From positions 124,001 through 188,000 of the forward strand of contig JADBKR010000007.1 of assembly GCA_014896295.1 (NCBI GenBank): DNA of 64,000 nt, read 5' to 3'. Both the position numbers and the translations under genes were made by a program. Every line of letters begins with the position of its first letter. The stretch's first letter is position 1. This document shows positions 18,454-28,433 of this stretch, piece by piece. A model generated the notes under the pieces. That model saw only the letters and a program-made list of their open reading frames with translations. It was not told where the DNA came from and ran no database searches. The DNA is from Limnochordaceae bacterium (GTDB lineage Bacteria > Bacillota > Limnochordia > Limnochordales > Geochordaceae).

Positions 18454-20908
18454 TCAGGTCGCGCCGTCCCCGCCGGCTCCCAGGGCAGGGCGGGCGGCGG
18501 CTCGCTCGGGCGCTCCTGATGCCTCGGCCGGCTGCGGCCCGGCCGTAGCGGGGCGCATGTGGAGCAGCCCTTTCACGGTGGCCCACAGCATGGGCACCAC
18601 GCCGAGCACGATGAAGACGCTGTCGGGCAGCATCCGCAGCCACAGCAGGCGGTGCACCCACGGCGTCTGGTAGAAGGCCGGATCCCGGGCGAAGGCGAAG
18701 CCCTGGCCTGCCGACGCCTGGAGCTGCCCGATCCCCACCGGGATCAGGGTCAGCGCCACCATCCCGGCCAGCCCCAGGTTGAGCCCCCAAAAGCCCCACC
18801 GGACGGCCCGCTCCGAGAAGGCGTCGGGCCGGGCCAGGCTGCGCAGCACGAACACCAGCAGGGCCAGCGCCAGCATCCCGTAGACGCCCATCAGAGCCGC
18901 ATGGCCGTGCGCCGCCGTGAGGAACGTGCCGTGCTCGAAGTAGTTGACCACGGGCAGGTTGATGAAAAAGCCCAGGATGCCCGCTCCCACCAGATTCCAG
19001 AAGGCCGTCGCCATCAAGAACCAGAAGACGGGCGCGTAGGCGAACCGCCCGGACGTCGCCTGTCCGGCGCTGCGCTCAGCCGCCCGCATCAGGCGGTACT
19101 GGTCGTACGCCTCCACGCCGAGCAAGGTGAGCGGCACGACCTCGAGCGCCGAGAAGGTGGCCCCCAGCGCCAGCCACAGCTCCGGGAGCCCGACGAAGTA
19201 GTAGTGGTGGGCCGTGCCGATGACCCCCGTGGCCATGACCAGGATCACCTGGAAGTACGTGGCCCGCAACGCCGACGAGGGCCGCACCAGCCCCAGGTGG
19301 ACGAGCAGGGCGGCGGTCACCACCAGGGTGAACACCTCGAAGATCCCCTCGACCCACAGGTGGATCACCCACCACCGCCAAAACTCGGCGATCGCCCAGT
19401 TGGTCCCCGGCTCGAAGAGCAGCCCGAAGCCGTAGAAGACCGGGATGGCGGCGCTCGCGTACAGCAGCAGGTGGGCGAGGCTGCCCGGGTCTTCCTGGCG
19501 CTTCAGGGCGCGGCGCAGCCCGCGGTAGACGAGCACGAGCCACAGGCCAAGCCCCGCGATGAGCAGCAGCTGCCACAGCCGGCCGAGCTCCAGGTACTCC
19601 CACCCCTGGTGCCCGATCCACCACCAGAGGCCTGCGCCGGCAGGCCCATCCCCGGCCGAAAGCCGCCCGGTCGCGCCCCACCACTCGCCCAGCAGGCTGC
19701 CGGCAGCGACCAGCAACAGTGCCCCGAACAGTACGTGCGTCCATGTCGCCTGCCCGCGCGGCTCCTCGGCCGACTGCCCGGATCGGGCGAGCGCAGGGGC
19801 CAGGAAGAGCCCGGCCGCCATCCATGCCGTCGCCACCCAGAAGATGGCCAGCTGCAAGTGCCACGTCCGGGCCACGGAGAAGGGCAACAGCCGGTCGATG
19901 GGAATGCCGCGCGATCGCTTTGATGCCGAAGAAGTCCGGCGCGACGTACCCGTGGGCCATCCAGCCGCCCAGCAAGGTCTGGACCAGCAGCAACGCCACC
20001 ACGACCAGCAGGAACTTGCCGGCCGCTCGCTGTCCGGCCGTCAGCTCCCGGGGAAGGGAGAGGCCCCGGGCGCCCGGATCCACTCCCTCGCCCGCGGCCG
20101 GCTCCATCTGCAGCCGGTACCGGAAGTAGGCCCACAGCACCAGCGCCAGGACGGCGAGGAGCAGCGCCACGCTCACGGCGCTCGCCACGACGGACCCCGG
20201 CGTCACCGTGTTGCCGGCCGCCGGCTCGTAGGGCCAGTTGTTGGTGTACGAGTAGGCCTGGCCAGGCCGCCGGGCGGCCGACAGCCACGCCGTCCAGAAG
20301 AAGAACCGGGAAAGCGCCGGTACGTCCCGGGCCGAGACGATCCCGGCCGGAAGCGACGCCGCCGGGTCGCCCCTGGCGAAAAGCTCCCGGTAGTACCCCT
20401 CGACCTTTTCGAGAGCGTAGGCCTGTGCCGGGGTGATGGTGAGCGTGCGCGTCGCCGGGTCGTACCGGTTGGCGCTGAGCTCGCGGCGCACCCGGGCCTC
20501 GACGAGGGCTTGCCGATCCCCGGCCGCCTCAGCCGAGCCCGGCGCCGGCAGGCGCGCAGCGTAGTATGCCTGCATCGCCTGCACCATCAGGCGAAGCGTC
20601 TGGGCGGTGAAGTCCGGACCGCGCATGGCACCGTTGCCCAGCACGGAGCCGTAGTCCATGAGGCCGTAGCGCTGCCACGCCGATTGGCCCTGCAGGATGG
20701 CCTGCCCGTCCCATGCCCGGCCCGTGCCCTCCACCACGACGCTCTGCGGCACGGGCGGCACCTCGCGAAGAGTCGTGGCCGCCCCCACCACCATGACCGT
20801 GAAGACGGCCAGCACCGTGAGCACCAGCGCGTACTTCCAAAACCCCGACCGCTCGATGTCCTGCGCCTTGCCCGGCCAGACCGGCCGCGCATCCAGCCGC
20901 GCTGCCAT
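18454..20908 (-). CDS. norZ: Quinol-dependent nitric oxide reductase (qNOR), one frame break
   Basis: Single-subunit membrane enzyme reducing NO to N2O with quinol. About 817 residues once one extra base near 19912 is removed. The N-terminal part (SGFWKYALVLTVLAVFTVMV, then the periplasmic cytochrome-c-like fold that lacks haem, ending YSYTNNWPYEP) is fused to the NorB-like catalytic core: FGALLLVAAGSLLGEWWGAT, HLWVEGIFEVFTLVV with catalytic-site Glu and His, and GTAHHYYFVGLPELWLALGA with the haem-ligand His pair. The break falls between GYVAPDFFGIKAIA and IDRLLPFSVARTWHLQLAIF. It starts 24 bases after an NsrR-like gene, which explains its likely control by NO. Confidence 0.92.
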
Positions 20909-20932
20909 CCGCTCCAGCCCCCCTGCTGCCCT

Positions 20933-21374
20933 CTACCCCGCGGAGCGCTCCTCCGCGTCGCTCGCTTGCGGCCCCGCCCGGCGCGCCAGCTCCTCCAGGG
21001 TCATGCTTTGCAGGTAAGCCTGCACGGCCTCCCGCAGCCCGTCGAGGATCGGATGGAGCGCGCACTGCGCGGGAGGCGGGCACTCGCCGGGCCAGAGCAT
21101 GCAGCGGGTGAAGAGCGTGGGCCCCTCGGCCGCCTCGACGATCTCGAGCAGCGGTCACTTTGGCTGGATCCCGGGCCAGGCGCACCCCTCCTCGCGCCCC
21201 CCGGGCCGTCACCACCAGGCCGGCCCGGGCCAACGCCTGCACGATCTTGGCCGCGTACGCCTCGGGCACGCGCTGGCGCCCGGCGATCGCGCGCACATCG
21301 GAGCCGTGCCCGGGCTGCCCGGCCAGGTCCAGCGCCACCCGGATGGCGTAGTCCGTCTGCCTCGTGAGCCGCAC
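20933..21374 (-). CDS. NsrR-like Rrf2-family iron-sulfur regulator, one frame break
   Basis: GTG start at 21374 with GGGGGAGAGGGGG upstream. The winged-helix part (MRLTRQTDYAIRVALDLAG, then VPEAYAAKIVQALARAGLVV) and the C-terminal part (LLEIVEAAEGPTLFTRCMLW, then PGECPPPAQC) lie in different frames; removing one C near 21150 (giving VTLLEIV) restores a 146-residue protein, the normal Rrf2 length. Three cysteines (C-x6-C-x5-C) would hold the Fe-S cluster that senses NO. Directly upstream of qNOR and preceded by a large palindrome at 21495, so autoregulation and NO-responsive control of qNOR are expected. IscR-type function is the alternative. Confidence 0.85.
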
Positions 21375-21494
21375 TGCCTCTACCCCCTCTCCCCCGCGCC
21401 CTGGTCGCCGGCATTCGCCAAACCCGGCCCGCCCTCCCCGCTTCCCGGGGGCCTCACGAACCGGAGCCCACGGAGTGCTCGGCGGGGTATCGGA

Positions 21495-21520
21495 TGAATT
21501 GGACTATAATGTCCGATTCA
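21495..21520. promoter_or_regulatory. Candidate NsrR operator (26-bp palindrome)
   Basis: Two arms, TGAAT-x-GGAC and GTCC-x-ATTCA, flank a central TATAAT. Nine of ten arm positions on each side pair symmetrically by design of the arms, with single unpaired bases between blocks. It lies about 120 bp upstream of the NsrR-like gene and nowhere else that I could see. Typical of Rrf2-dimer operators. Confidence 0.6.
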
Positions 21521-21533
21521 GACCATAAGCGAA

Positions 21534-21561
21534 GCACCCGCCCCCCACCAGGGGCGGGTGC
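21534..21561 (-). terminator. Terminator after tatA
   Basis: Perfect 11-bp stem (GCACCCGCCCC with GGGGCGGGTGC) with a six-base loop, in the space between tatA and nsrR. U content downstream on the minus strand is modest (TTCGCTTATGG), so efficiency is uncertain. Confidence 0.6.
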
Positions 21562-21664
21562 CCTTGCTTTCGGGGTACTTTCGTCACCTCGCGGGAGACG
21601 GGCCGGTCTCGCTACTTGTCTGCCGGCGACCTCACGAGCCCCTCGAGACCCCGCATCCGGCCCC

Positions 21665-21874
21665 TCAGGCCTGCGGCCCCGTACCGGACGCCTGCTGGCC
21701 CTTACTCTTGTCGGCCGTCTCGGCGTGCTCCTGTCGAGCGCCGCTGACCGACTCCTTGAACTCCCGGAAACTCTGGCCGATGGCCCTGCCGAGCTGAGGC
21801 AACTTGCCCGGGCCGAAGATGATCAGCGCCAAGAGCAGGATGACCAGGAGCTCGGTCGGCCCGATATTGGGCAT
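21665..21874 (-). CDS. tatA: Twin-arginine translocase subunit TatA
   Basis: 69 residues: one N-terminal membrane helix (MPNIGPTELLVILLLALIIF), the hallmark FGPGKLPQLGRAIG hinge and an amphipathic helix (FREFKESVSGA), then a charged tail. TatA oligomerises to let folded proteins across the membrane. Relevant here because the exported formate dehydrogenase at 54.7 kb carries a Tat signal. No tatC is nearby. Confidence 0.95.
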   Translation of the reverse strand: MPNIGPTELLVILLLALIIFGPGKLPQLGRAIGQSFREFKESVSGARQEHAETADKSKGQQASGTGPQA

Positions 21875-21939
21875 CTGTCACGTCCCCCTTTGGTCCCCCG
21901 ACCGTTCGCCCTGAGCATACCACAAATCCGGCCGCCGGT

Positions 21940-22788
21940 TCAGTTGATGACGTTGGGGTACAGCCGGGCGGCGAGCCAGAGCAGCGCCAGGAGCACGGCG
22001 GCCTGTACCCCGAAGTCCACGCCGAGGCCGGCCACGCTTTGCCCGCCCTGGATCATGAGCCCCCGCAGCGCATCGACCTGGTACGTGAGCGGGTTGACGC
22101 GCGAGATCCACTGCAGCCACGCCGGCATCACGCTCAACGGGTAGATGGCGTTGCTGGCGAAGAATAGCGGCATCGTCAGCACCTGCCCGATGCCCATGAA
22201 CCGCTCCCGCGTCTTGACCAGGCAGGCCACCACCAGGGAAAAGGTGGAGAAGATGGCGGCCCCCAGCACGACGAACCCCAACACCCCCGCCACCGCCGGG
22301 ACGGTGAGTTGCACCTGCACGCCCATGAGCACCGCCAGCAGGTAGACGATGATCGCCTGTGTGAGCGCCCGCACCCCGGCCGACACCGCCTTGCCGAAGA
22401 CCAGCGCCCCCCGGTACGCCGGGCTCACCAGGAACTTGTGGAGCACTCCCAGGTCCCGCTCCCAGATGACGGAGATCCCGTAGAAGATGGCGATGAACAG
22501 CACGCTCTGCGCCAGGATCCCCGGCGCCATGAAGTCGAGGTAGCTGACCTGCCCCGTGGGGATCGCCCGCACCCGGCTCATCACCTGGCCGAACACCACG
22601 AGCCACAGCGTCGGCTGCACCGCCCGGGTCAAGAGCTCCACGGGGTCGTGGCGCAGCTTGCGCACCTCCGCCTCGGCCACCGCCAGCGCCTGCCGCACGA
22701 ACTCCGCCGGCAGCGACGCCGCGCCCGGCGCCGGGAGCGTCGCCTCAGCCAAGCCGTCGTGCCGTGCGCCGAGTCCGGACTGCATCAC
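21940..22788 (-). CDS. ABC-2 type transporter permease (DrrB-like)
   Basis: 282 residues with a long N-terminal cytoplasmic stretch, then six hydrophobic segments. Signature elements of the DrrB/NodJ group: YLDFMAPGILAQSVLFIAIF, IWERDLGVLHKFLVSPAYRG, SRVNPLTYQVDALRGLMIQG. It overlaps the end of the ATP-binding gene by 44 bases and forms an exporter with it. Substrate could be a drug, lipid or polysaccharide precursor. Confidence 0.92.
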   Translation of the reverse strand: MMQSGLGARHDGLAEATLPAPGAASLPAEFVRQALAVAEAEVRKLRHDPVELLTRAVQPTLWLVVFGQVMSRVRAIPTGQVSYLDFMAPGILAQSVLFIAIFYGISVIWERDLGVLHKFLVSPAYRGALVFGKAVSAGVRALTQAIIVYLLAVLMGVQVQLTVPAVAGVLGFVVLGAAIFSTFSLVVACLVKTRERFMGIGQVLTMPLFFASNAIYPLSVMPAWLQWISRVNPLTYQVDALRGLMIQGGQSVAGLGVDFGVQAAVLLALLWLAARLYPNVIN

Positions 22789-23524
22789 GGAACGTCCCTC
22801 CCGTCTCGATGGAGCTGCCGGTGTAGTGGACGAACACCTCGTCGAGGGTCGCCTGCGGGCCCACCGCCGCCTTGAGCTCCCCCGGCGCCCCCACCGCCGC
22901 CACCTTGCCGAGGTGCATGATGGCCACCACGTCGCAGAGTTCGTCGGCTTCCTCCATGTAGTGGGTCGTCATGACGATGGTGGTGCCCAGGCGGTCGCGC
23001 AGTTCCCGGACGTGTTCCCAGACGGCCCGCCGGGCTACGGGGTCGAGGCCCACGGTCGGCTCGTCGAGGAAGAGCACGGCGGGACGGTGCAGCATGGACT
23101 GGGCGATCTCCAGGCGCCGGATCATGCCGCCGGAGTAGTTGCGCACGAGCGTGCCGCCGGCCTCGGCCAGCCCCATGAACGCCAGCGCCTCCTCGATGCG
23201 CCGGCGCCGCTCGGAGGCCGGGACCCCGTAGATCTTGGCGAAGATGAGCAGGTTTTCGTACCCGGTGAGCGCCCCGTCCGCCGAGAGGACCTGGGGCACG
23301 TAGCCGATCCGCCGGCGCACCTCCCGGGGCCGGCGGGTCACGTCGAAGCCGGCCACCTCCGCCGTGCCGCTCGTGGGCGGCAAGAGCGTGGTGAGCATCT
23401 TGATGGTCGTGCTCTTCCCGGCACCGTTGGGGCCCAGTAAGCCCAGGATCGACCCCGGCGGCACCGACAGCGTGAGGTGGTCAACCGCCACGAGGGTGCC
23501 GAACCGCCGGGTCAGCCCTTCCAT
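22745..23524 (-). CDS. ABC transporter ATP-binding protein (DrrA-like)
   Basis: About 259 residues from ATG at 23524 (MEGLTRRFGTLVAVDHLTLS); an in-frame start at 23554 would overlap the MarR gene further. Walker A GPNGAGKST, Q-loop YVPQVLSADGALTGYENLLI, signature YSGGMIRRLEIAQSM, Walker B AVLFLDEPTVGLDP, and the H-loop in TIVMTTHYMEEADELCD. The C-terminal domain with LDEVFVHYTGS is typical of DrrA-type exporters. Organised as marR-ATPase-permease with overlapping genes, so the regulator probably controls the exporter. Confidence 0.94.
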   Translation of the reverse strand: MEGLTRRFGTLVAVDHLTLSVPPGSILGLLGPNGAGKSTTIKMLTTLLPPTSGTAEVAGFDVTRRPREVRRRIGYVPQVLSADGALTGYENLLIFAKIYGVPASERRRRIEEALAFMGLAEAGGTLVRNYSGGMIRRLEIAQSMLHRPAVLFLDEPTVGLDPVARRAVWEHVRELRDRLGTTIVMTTHYMEEADELCDVVAIMHLGKVAAVGAPGELKAAVGPQATLDEVFVHYTGSSIETGGTFRDAVRTRRTARRLG

Positions 23525-24029
23525 CCGGACAGCCGCCGTTGCGGTCAAAGGCAACGTCTTTGAGCGCCTCCCTCAGGATCCCCAGGCCTCGCGACAGGGC
23601 GTGGAGCTCGGCCGGCGGCAGCGTCGAGAGCAACGTCGCCAGGTACGAACGGGTGGCCGAGCGCGCCTGCTCCAGGTGCTCGTGCCCCGACGGCGTCAGG
23701 CGCAGCTCGACCCTGCGGCGCTCGTCGGGCGCAACGGCCCGCATCACCAGTCCCCGCCGCACCAGCCGCTCCACGAGCGCGGAGGCGGTCGGAGGCGTGA
23801 CGCCCAGGTGGTCGGCCACCGCAGAGAGCGACGCTCCGGGGCAGCGGCTCAAGAAAGCGAGCGATCGGAACTGGGGGATGGACAGGGACGGCTGCGAGTG
23901 CCGGCGCATCTGGGTGCGGATGAACCGCATGACGGGCGGCACGACCTCCATGATCTCGCGCGCGCACGCCTCCGGCGTCGCCCCCTTGGCCGCCTCGTGC
24001 TCCGCCTGCTCTCTCGACTGGCGCCGCAC
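23481..24029 (-). CDS. MarR-family transcriptional regulator
   Basis: 182 residues. The winged helix-turn-helix is clear: LSIPQFRSLAFLSRCPGASL, VADHLGVTPPTASALVERLV, the wing VMRAVAPDERRRVELRLTPS, and the dimerisation helices that follow. First gene of the three-gene exporter operon, read on the minus strand. A perfect 11-bp palindrome 46 bp upstream is its probable operator. Confidence 0.92.
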   Translation of the reverse strand: MRRQSREQAEHEAAKGATPEACAREIMEVVPPVMRFIRTQMRRHSQPSLSIPQFRSLAFLSRCPGASLSAVADHLGVTPPTASALVERLVRRGLVMRAVAPDERRRVELRLTPSGHEHLEQARSATRSYLATLLSTLPPAELHALSRGLGILREALKDVAFDRNGGCPDGRADPAVRHPRGG

Positions 24030-24074
24030 CGTCGCCCTTCACCCCCTGTCGTGAAGCCCTGATTGCAAGCCAAC

Positions 24075-24085
24075 CTAACTGTTAG
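24075..24085. promoter_or_regulatory. Candidate MarR operator
   Basis: CTAACTGTTAG, a perfect 5-1-5 inverted repeat in the short space between the divergent marR and moeA-mobB genes. Placement suits repression of the exporter operon and could also affect the divergent gene. Confidence 0.45.
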
Positions 24086-24143
24086 CCTCACTCATTGTAC
24101 GCAGGAGATGCGCCCGGATCAACCTCCGGGGTATCATACCGAC

Positions 24144-25979
24144 ATGGGTCACCAGCTCACGGGACTTCCTCATGCGCCGGTCAGGGTCGAGGAGGCCGAA
24201 AGCCTCGTCCTCTCCCTCGCCCGGCCGGCGGGCGCCGAGCGCGTGCCGGTCGCCGGCGCTCTGGGCAGGCGCCTGGCCGCGCCGGTCGTGGCGCCGTTCG
24301 ACGTGTGGCCCTTCATGCGGGCGGCCATGGATGGCTACGCGCTGCGTGCCCGGGACCTCGCAGGAGCGTCGCCCGCCGCGCCGGCGCAGCTGCGGGTGGT
24401 CGGCGAGGCGTTCGCAGGGAGCGGGCGAGCGGGGCTCGTGGTCGGGCCGGGTGAGGCGGTTCGCGTCATGACGGGCGCCGTCATGCCCGAAGGAGCCGAC
24501 GCCGTGGCGCCGCTCGAGACGGTGGAAGAGGCCGGGGCGAGCGCCGGCCAGGGCTCCGGCGCCGTGATCCGGGTCGCCAGGGAGTTGGAGCCGGGCGCCA
24601 ACGTCTTCCCGAAGGGCGAGGACGCGGTCGCCGGGGAGGTGGTGCTGCGGGCCGGCCACCGGATCGGGCCCTCTTCTCTGGGGCTGCTGGCGGCGCTGGG
24701 CATCGCCGAGGTCGAGGTCGTGCGCCGGCCCCGGGTCGCCGTGCTGGCCGTCGGCGACGAGCTCCTCGCGCGGGGAGCAGGAGCCCCGCCCCCAGGCCGC
24801 GTGTACGACGCCAATACTCCTGCGCTCGTGGCCGCTCTGGAGGAGCTCGGGGCCTTGTCCCGCCCTCTCGGGGTCGTGCGCGACGACCCGGACGTCCTCG
24901 AGGAGGCCATCCGGACGGGGCTCTCGTTCGACATGCTGGTCATCACCGGCGGGGCGTCGGTCGGGGACCGGGACTTCACCGTGGCGACGCTGGCGCGGGC
25001 AGGCGCACAGGTACGCTTCACCCGGCTCTTGCTCAAGCCGGGCAAGGCGGCCGCCTTTGCCCACACCGACCGTTGCCTCGCCTTTGCGCTGCCGGGCAAC
25101 CCCGGAGCGGCCATGACCGCCTTCTGGCTGATCGTGGCGCCGGCGGTCCGCGCGATGGCCGGGGCGCCGCCCGAGGAGATCATGCCCGGCCGGGTGCCGG
25201 CCCGGCTCATGCAGCCGGTGCGGGTCCGTCCGGGCCGTCCACACTACCTGTGGGGGAGAATGGCGTCGTGCCGGGGCATGCGGGCCGTCTGGCCGGCCGG
25301 CCCGTCCGGTACCGCGGTGATCCGCAGCCAGGCGCTCGCCAACGCGCTCATCGCGCTGCCGGCGGAGGTCGCGCAGGCGCCCTCGGGGAGCGTCGTGGAG
25401 GTGCTCCCGCTGCCCGGCGAGGTGCCGGCCTTCGACTGGCTGCCGGTCCCGACGCTCTCCGTGGTGGGGCCGCACGATTCCGGCAAGACCACCCTGATCG
25501 AGGCGCTCTTGCCCGAGCTTGCCCGACGAGGCATCCGGGCCGGCGCGCTCAAGCACGACGTGCACGGGTTCGTGATGGACTACGAGGGCAAGGACACCTG
25601 GCGGCTGGGGCGGGCCGGGGCCGAGCGCGTGGGGATTGCCGGCCCGGGGCGATCCGCCGTCTTGTGGCAGCGGGAGGCGTACGCCTTCGATGCCATGGTG
25701 GCCTTGCTCGGCGAGGGCCTGCAGCTCGTCCTCACGGAAGGCTACAAGTCGGCCCGCATGCCCAAGATCGAGGTCGTGCCCGAAGGAGGCTCGCTGCTCT
25801 CCCCCGCCGCCGAGCTCCTGGCGGTGGTGAGCCGGCAGGAGCCCCCGCCGCAGCCGGAATGGCTGACCTTTGCCGACCTCGGCGCCGTGGCCGAGCGCGT
25901 CGAGCGGTGGCTCGAGCGGTGGTACCGCGAGAAGGCTGGAGCCGTTCTCGGGCATGACAGGGAGGCCGCTCGCCCGTAG
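24144..25979 (+). CDS. Molybdopterin molybdotransferase fused to MobB GTP-binding domain (MoeA-MobB)
   Basis: 611 residues from ATG at 24144. Residues 1-about 420 are MoeA, which inserts Mo or W into molybdopterin: VEEAESLVLSLARPAGAERV, PFMRAAMDGYALRARD, VRVMTGAVMPEGADAVAPLE, and ITGGASVGDRDFT. Residues from about 440 are MobB, the GTP-binding partner of MobA in forming the guanine dinucleotide cofactor: GPHDSGKTTLIEALLPEL (Walker A), GALKHDVHGFVMDYEGKDTW and LTEGYKSARMPKIEVV. Both activities are needed for the bis-MGD cofactor of the formate dehydrogenases nearby. Such fusions are known in other bacteria. The ribosome binding site is weak. Confidence 0.94.
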   Translation: MGHQLTGLPHAPVRVEEAESLVLSLARPAGAERVPVAGALGRRLAAPVVAPFDVWPFMRAAMDGYALRARDLAGASPAAPAQLRVVGEAFAGSGRAGLVVGPGEAVRVMTGAVMPEGADAVAPLETVEEAGASAGQGSGAVIRVARELEPGANVFPKGEDAVAGEVVLRAGHRIGPSSLGLLAALGIAEVEVVRRPRVAVLAVGDELLARGAGAPPPGRVYDANTPALVAALEELGALSRPLGVVRDDPDVLEEAIRTGLSFDMLVITGGASVGDRDFTVATLARAGAQVRFTRLLLKPGKAAAFAHTDRCLAFALPGNPGAAMTAFWLIVAPAVRAMAGAPPEEIMPGRVPARLMQPVRVRPGRPHYLWGRMASCRGMRAVWPAGPSGTAVIRSQALANALIALPAEVAQAPSGSVVEVLPLPGEVPAFDWLPVPTLSVVGPHDSGKTTLIEALLPELARRGIRAGALKHDVHGFVMDYEGKDTWRLGRAGAERVGIAGPGRSAVLWQREAYAFDAMVALLGEGLQLVLTEGYKSARMPKIEVVPEGGSLLSPAAELLAVVSRQEPPPQPEWLTFADLGAVAERVERWLERWYREKAGAVLGHDREAARP

Positions 25980-26030
25980 CCGCCGGCGCGTGTGCCCGGC
26001 AAGATGGGGCCGCGCCGGGCTAGCGGCCGG

Positions 26031-26049
26031 CCTGCCCTATGCGGGCAGG
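26031..26049. terminator. Hairpin between convergent genes
   Basis: CCTGCCC and GGGCAGG arms with a five-base loop in the 160-bp gap between the convergent moeA-mobB and Wzz-like genes. No clear U-run; a weak candidate for a two-way terminator. Confidence 0.35.
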
Positions 26050-26139
26050 AGACCGCAGCCCTCCGGGAGTCTCCGGATCGCCTGTGGGGATGGAACCGCC
26101 TTACCCAGCGCCGTCCTTTCCCGGTGGCTCGCCCCGCCC

Positions 26140-27430
26140 TTACTGCCCCACAGAGGGAACGCCACGGGCGGCGCCGGGTGCAGCCACCGCCGCCGGCTCC
26201 CGGAGCCAGTCCACCACGAACACCCCGAAGACGCTGGCCATCAGTCCGAGGAAGGCGGCCACGACCGTGTTGAGCAGCACTCGCGGCCGGGAGGGCGCCG
26301 CCGGAGGCACCGCGGGACGCACCACGGTCAGGGCGGAGTCGCCCGTGCGGCCTGCCAGCACCGATTGCTGCAGCTGGTATTGTTGCGAGGCCGTCTCGTA
26401 GCTACGCCGCGCGCTCTCGACCTGCCACTCGAGTTCGCGCTGCTGGGCTTGCAGGGCCACCAGCTCGCCGGTGAGCTTCTTCGACGTCGTCGGAGAGACG
26501 TGCGAGGGCTTCTTTCACCTGATCCCTCTCGGTACTCAGCTGGACCACCGACGCTTCGCGGATGCTGACCTCGCTCGCAAGCGTCACGTGCACCGGGTTG
26601 AGTTGCTCGTCCTGAAGGTTGACGAGGGGCTCTCCTCGCTGCAAATCGAGCGACCGGGCGGCCTGCGCCAACGCCGCGCCTTCCGGGGAAAGCACCCTGT
26701 CCAGTTTGATCACGGCGGGTTGAGCCGCCAGTTGTTTGCGCAGCTCTTCCAACCCGGCGAGCTGGGTCGCCAACGATATCTCCAGATCGGACAGGCGCGC
26801 CTGGTACTGGGCGATCAGTTGTAGCTTGGAATCGCGTTCGTTTTGCAGCTGCTGGACCGCCGCGCCCCGCTCACTGAAAGCCTGGAGCCGGGCAACCGCT
26901 TCGTCCATCGCCTGCTTCGCATGATCCCGCTGCTCGGCCAGTTGCTGCAAGGTGGACTGGACGCTGGCCCGGTTGACCCGCACGACCTCGTCTCTCAAGA
27001 GGGACGCGGCGTAGTTGGCCACGCGCGCGGCACTCAACGCGTCGGGGCCCTCTGCCTTGAGCTCCAACAGGTTGCTTTGCGGCACGACCCGGGCCTCCAG
27101 GGAGAACCCCACGAGGTTGGCCCGGTTTTCCCGGACCATTCCCTCTCGCACGAGGGCCTGGAACGGGTCGGAGGCGACGATCTCCTTGTAGCCGGCCGGC
27201 GTCAGCGCGACGACCTGGACAGCCGGCGCATTCTCGGGGGAAGCCTGCGTCTCCTGCGGTTGGACCACCAGCAAGACGGAAGCCTCGTAGACCCTTGGCA
27301 GGAGCAACCGGCTGACCAGGAATGCAAGCAGGGCGGCCCCGAGGGTCACTGCGGCGATCACGTAGCGGCCCCGCCAGATCCGCTCGACGTAGAGCCGCAG
27401 ATCGATCTCGTCGTCGATGGCGTTTTGCAC
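26140..27430 (-). CDS. Wzz/GumC-type chain-length regulator, one frame break
   Basis: Start GTG at 27430 (VQNAIDDEIDLRLYVERIWR). Two membrane helices, at the N-terminus (YVIAAVTLGAALLAFLVSRL) and near the end (LLNTVVAAFLGLMASVFGVF), flank a long coiled coil in the periplasmic or external part (LQQLAEQRDHAKQAMDEAVA). Such proteins set chain length in capsule or O-antigen export. The frame changes near 26475 between LARLSDDVE and KLTGELVALQAQQRELEW; removing one base restores 429 residues. Immediately downstream of fdhD. No polymerase or tyrosine-kinase partner is near, though the polysaccharide deacetylase upstream could be a companion. Confidence 0.82.
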
Positions 27431-27477
27431 CCGGGAAGCCCCCGAATCGCGTACCAGGATGTCGCGGATTGTCGGGG

Positions 27478-28386
27478 CTACCCGTTCGGTGCGGCGGCTT
27501 CCCGTTCCTGCATGGCCGGGTACGCGCCGGCACGCACGCACAGCCGCTCGGCCCCGGTGTACACGTTGAAGCGCTCGCCCCTGGCAAAGCCGATGAGGGT
27601 CAAGCCCCACTCTCGCGCAGCCTCGCAGGCAAGGCTCGTGGGCGCCGAGACGGAGACCACCGCGGGAATGCCTGCCATCGCCGCCTTCTGGACGATCTCG
27701 AAGCCCGCCCGGCCGCTCACCACCAGGATGTGTTGGGAAAGCGGCAACCCGCCGGAGAGGAAGGCCGAGCCCACGACCTTGTCGACCGCGTTGTGGCGCC
27801 CGACGTCCTCCCGCACCGCGACCAGGTGCCCGGATGCGTCAAAGAGCCCTGCCGCATGCAGCCCGCCGGTCCGGTCGAACAGGCGCTGGGCCCGCCGGAG
27901 CTCGCCGGGCAACTGCCCAATCACCCATGGATCGAGCCGGGGCACTCGAGGGCCAGCCCGGTAAGCCGGCTGGAGGCGCACGCTTTCGATGGAGGACTTT
28001 CCGCACAGCCCACAGCTCGAACTGACCCGAAAGTCCCTGCTGCCCGCGGCGAGCCGCTCGCAGACGCCGGCATCCTGCACCCACACGTTGACGATGTTGT
28101 ACCGCTGGGCGCCGTCGACCGTGGGATCGGCGCAGTAGGTGAGGCGCCAGACCTGGTGCGGCCCGTCCAGGATGCCCTCCGTGAAGAGAAAGCCCGCCGC
28201 GAGGTCGAAGTCGTGCCCCGGCGTCCGCATGGTGACGGCCACCCGGGCAAAGCGAGCGCCTTCGCCCCACCGCAGGCGAATCTCCAGGGGCTCTTCGGCG
28301 ACCAGGGTGTCCATCGCCCACGCCAGGGCCTCCCCCTCGACCCGGCCCACCCGCCAGCGAGCCACGGGGCCTCGCCCTGCCCCCAC
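27478..28386 (-). CDS. fdhD: Formate dehydrogenase accessory sulfurtransferase FdhD
   Basis: 302 residues from GTG at 28386 with GGGAGG eight bases upstream. FdhD passes sulfur to the Mo/W-bis-MGD cofactor and is required for active formate dehydrogenase. The catalytic CGLCGKSS motif is present near residue 120, with GHDFDLAAGFLFTEGIL, VREDVGRHNAVDKVVG and SVSAPTSLACEAAREW. A strong promoter lies upstream at 28434. Both formate dehydrogenases in this window are its likely clients. Confidence 0.96.
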   Translation of the reverse strand: MGAGRGPVARWRVGRVEGEALAWAMDTLVAEEPLEIRLRWGEGARFARVAVTMRTPGHDFDLAAGFLFTEGILDGPHQVWRLTYCADPTVDGAQRYNIVNVWVQDAGVCERLAAGSRDFRVSSSCGLCGKSSIESVRLQPAYRAGPRVPRLDPWVIGQLPGELRRAQRLFDRTGGLHAAGLFDASGHLVAVREDVGRHNAVDKVVGSAFLSGGLPLSQHILVVSGRAGFEIVQKAAMAGIPAVVSVSAPTSLACEAAREWGLTLIGFARGERFNVYTGAERLCVRAGAYPAMQEREAAAPNG

Positions 28387-28433
28387 CCGGACCGCCTCCC
28401 TGCACCGACGGGACGTGCGCTCGGGAACCGCTT

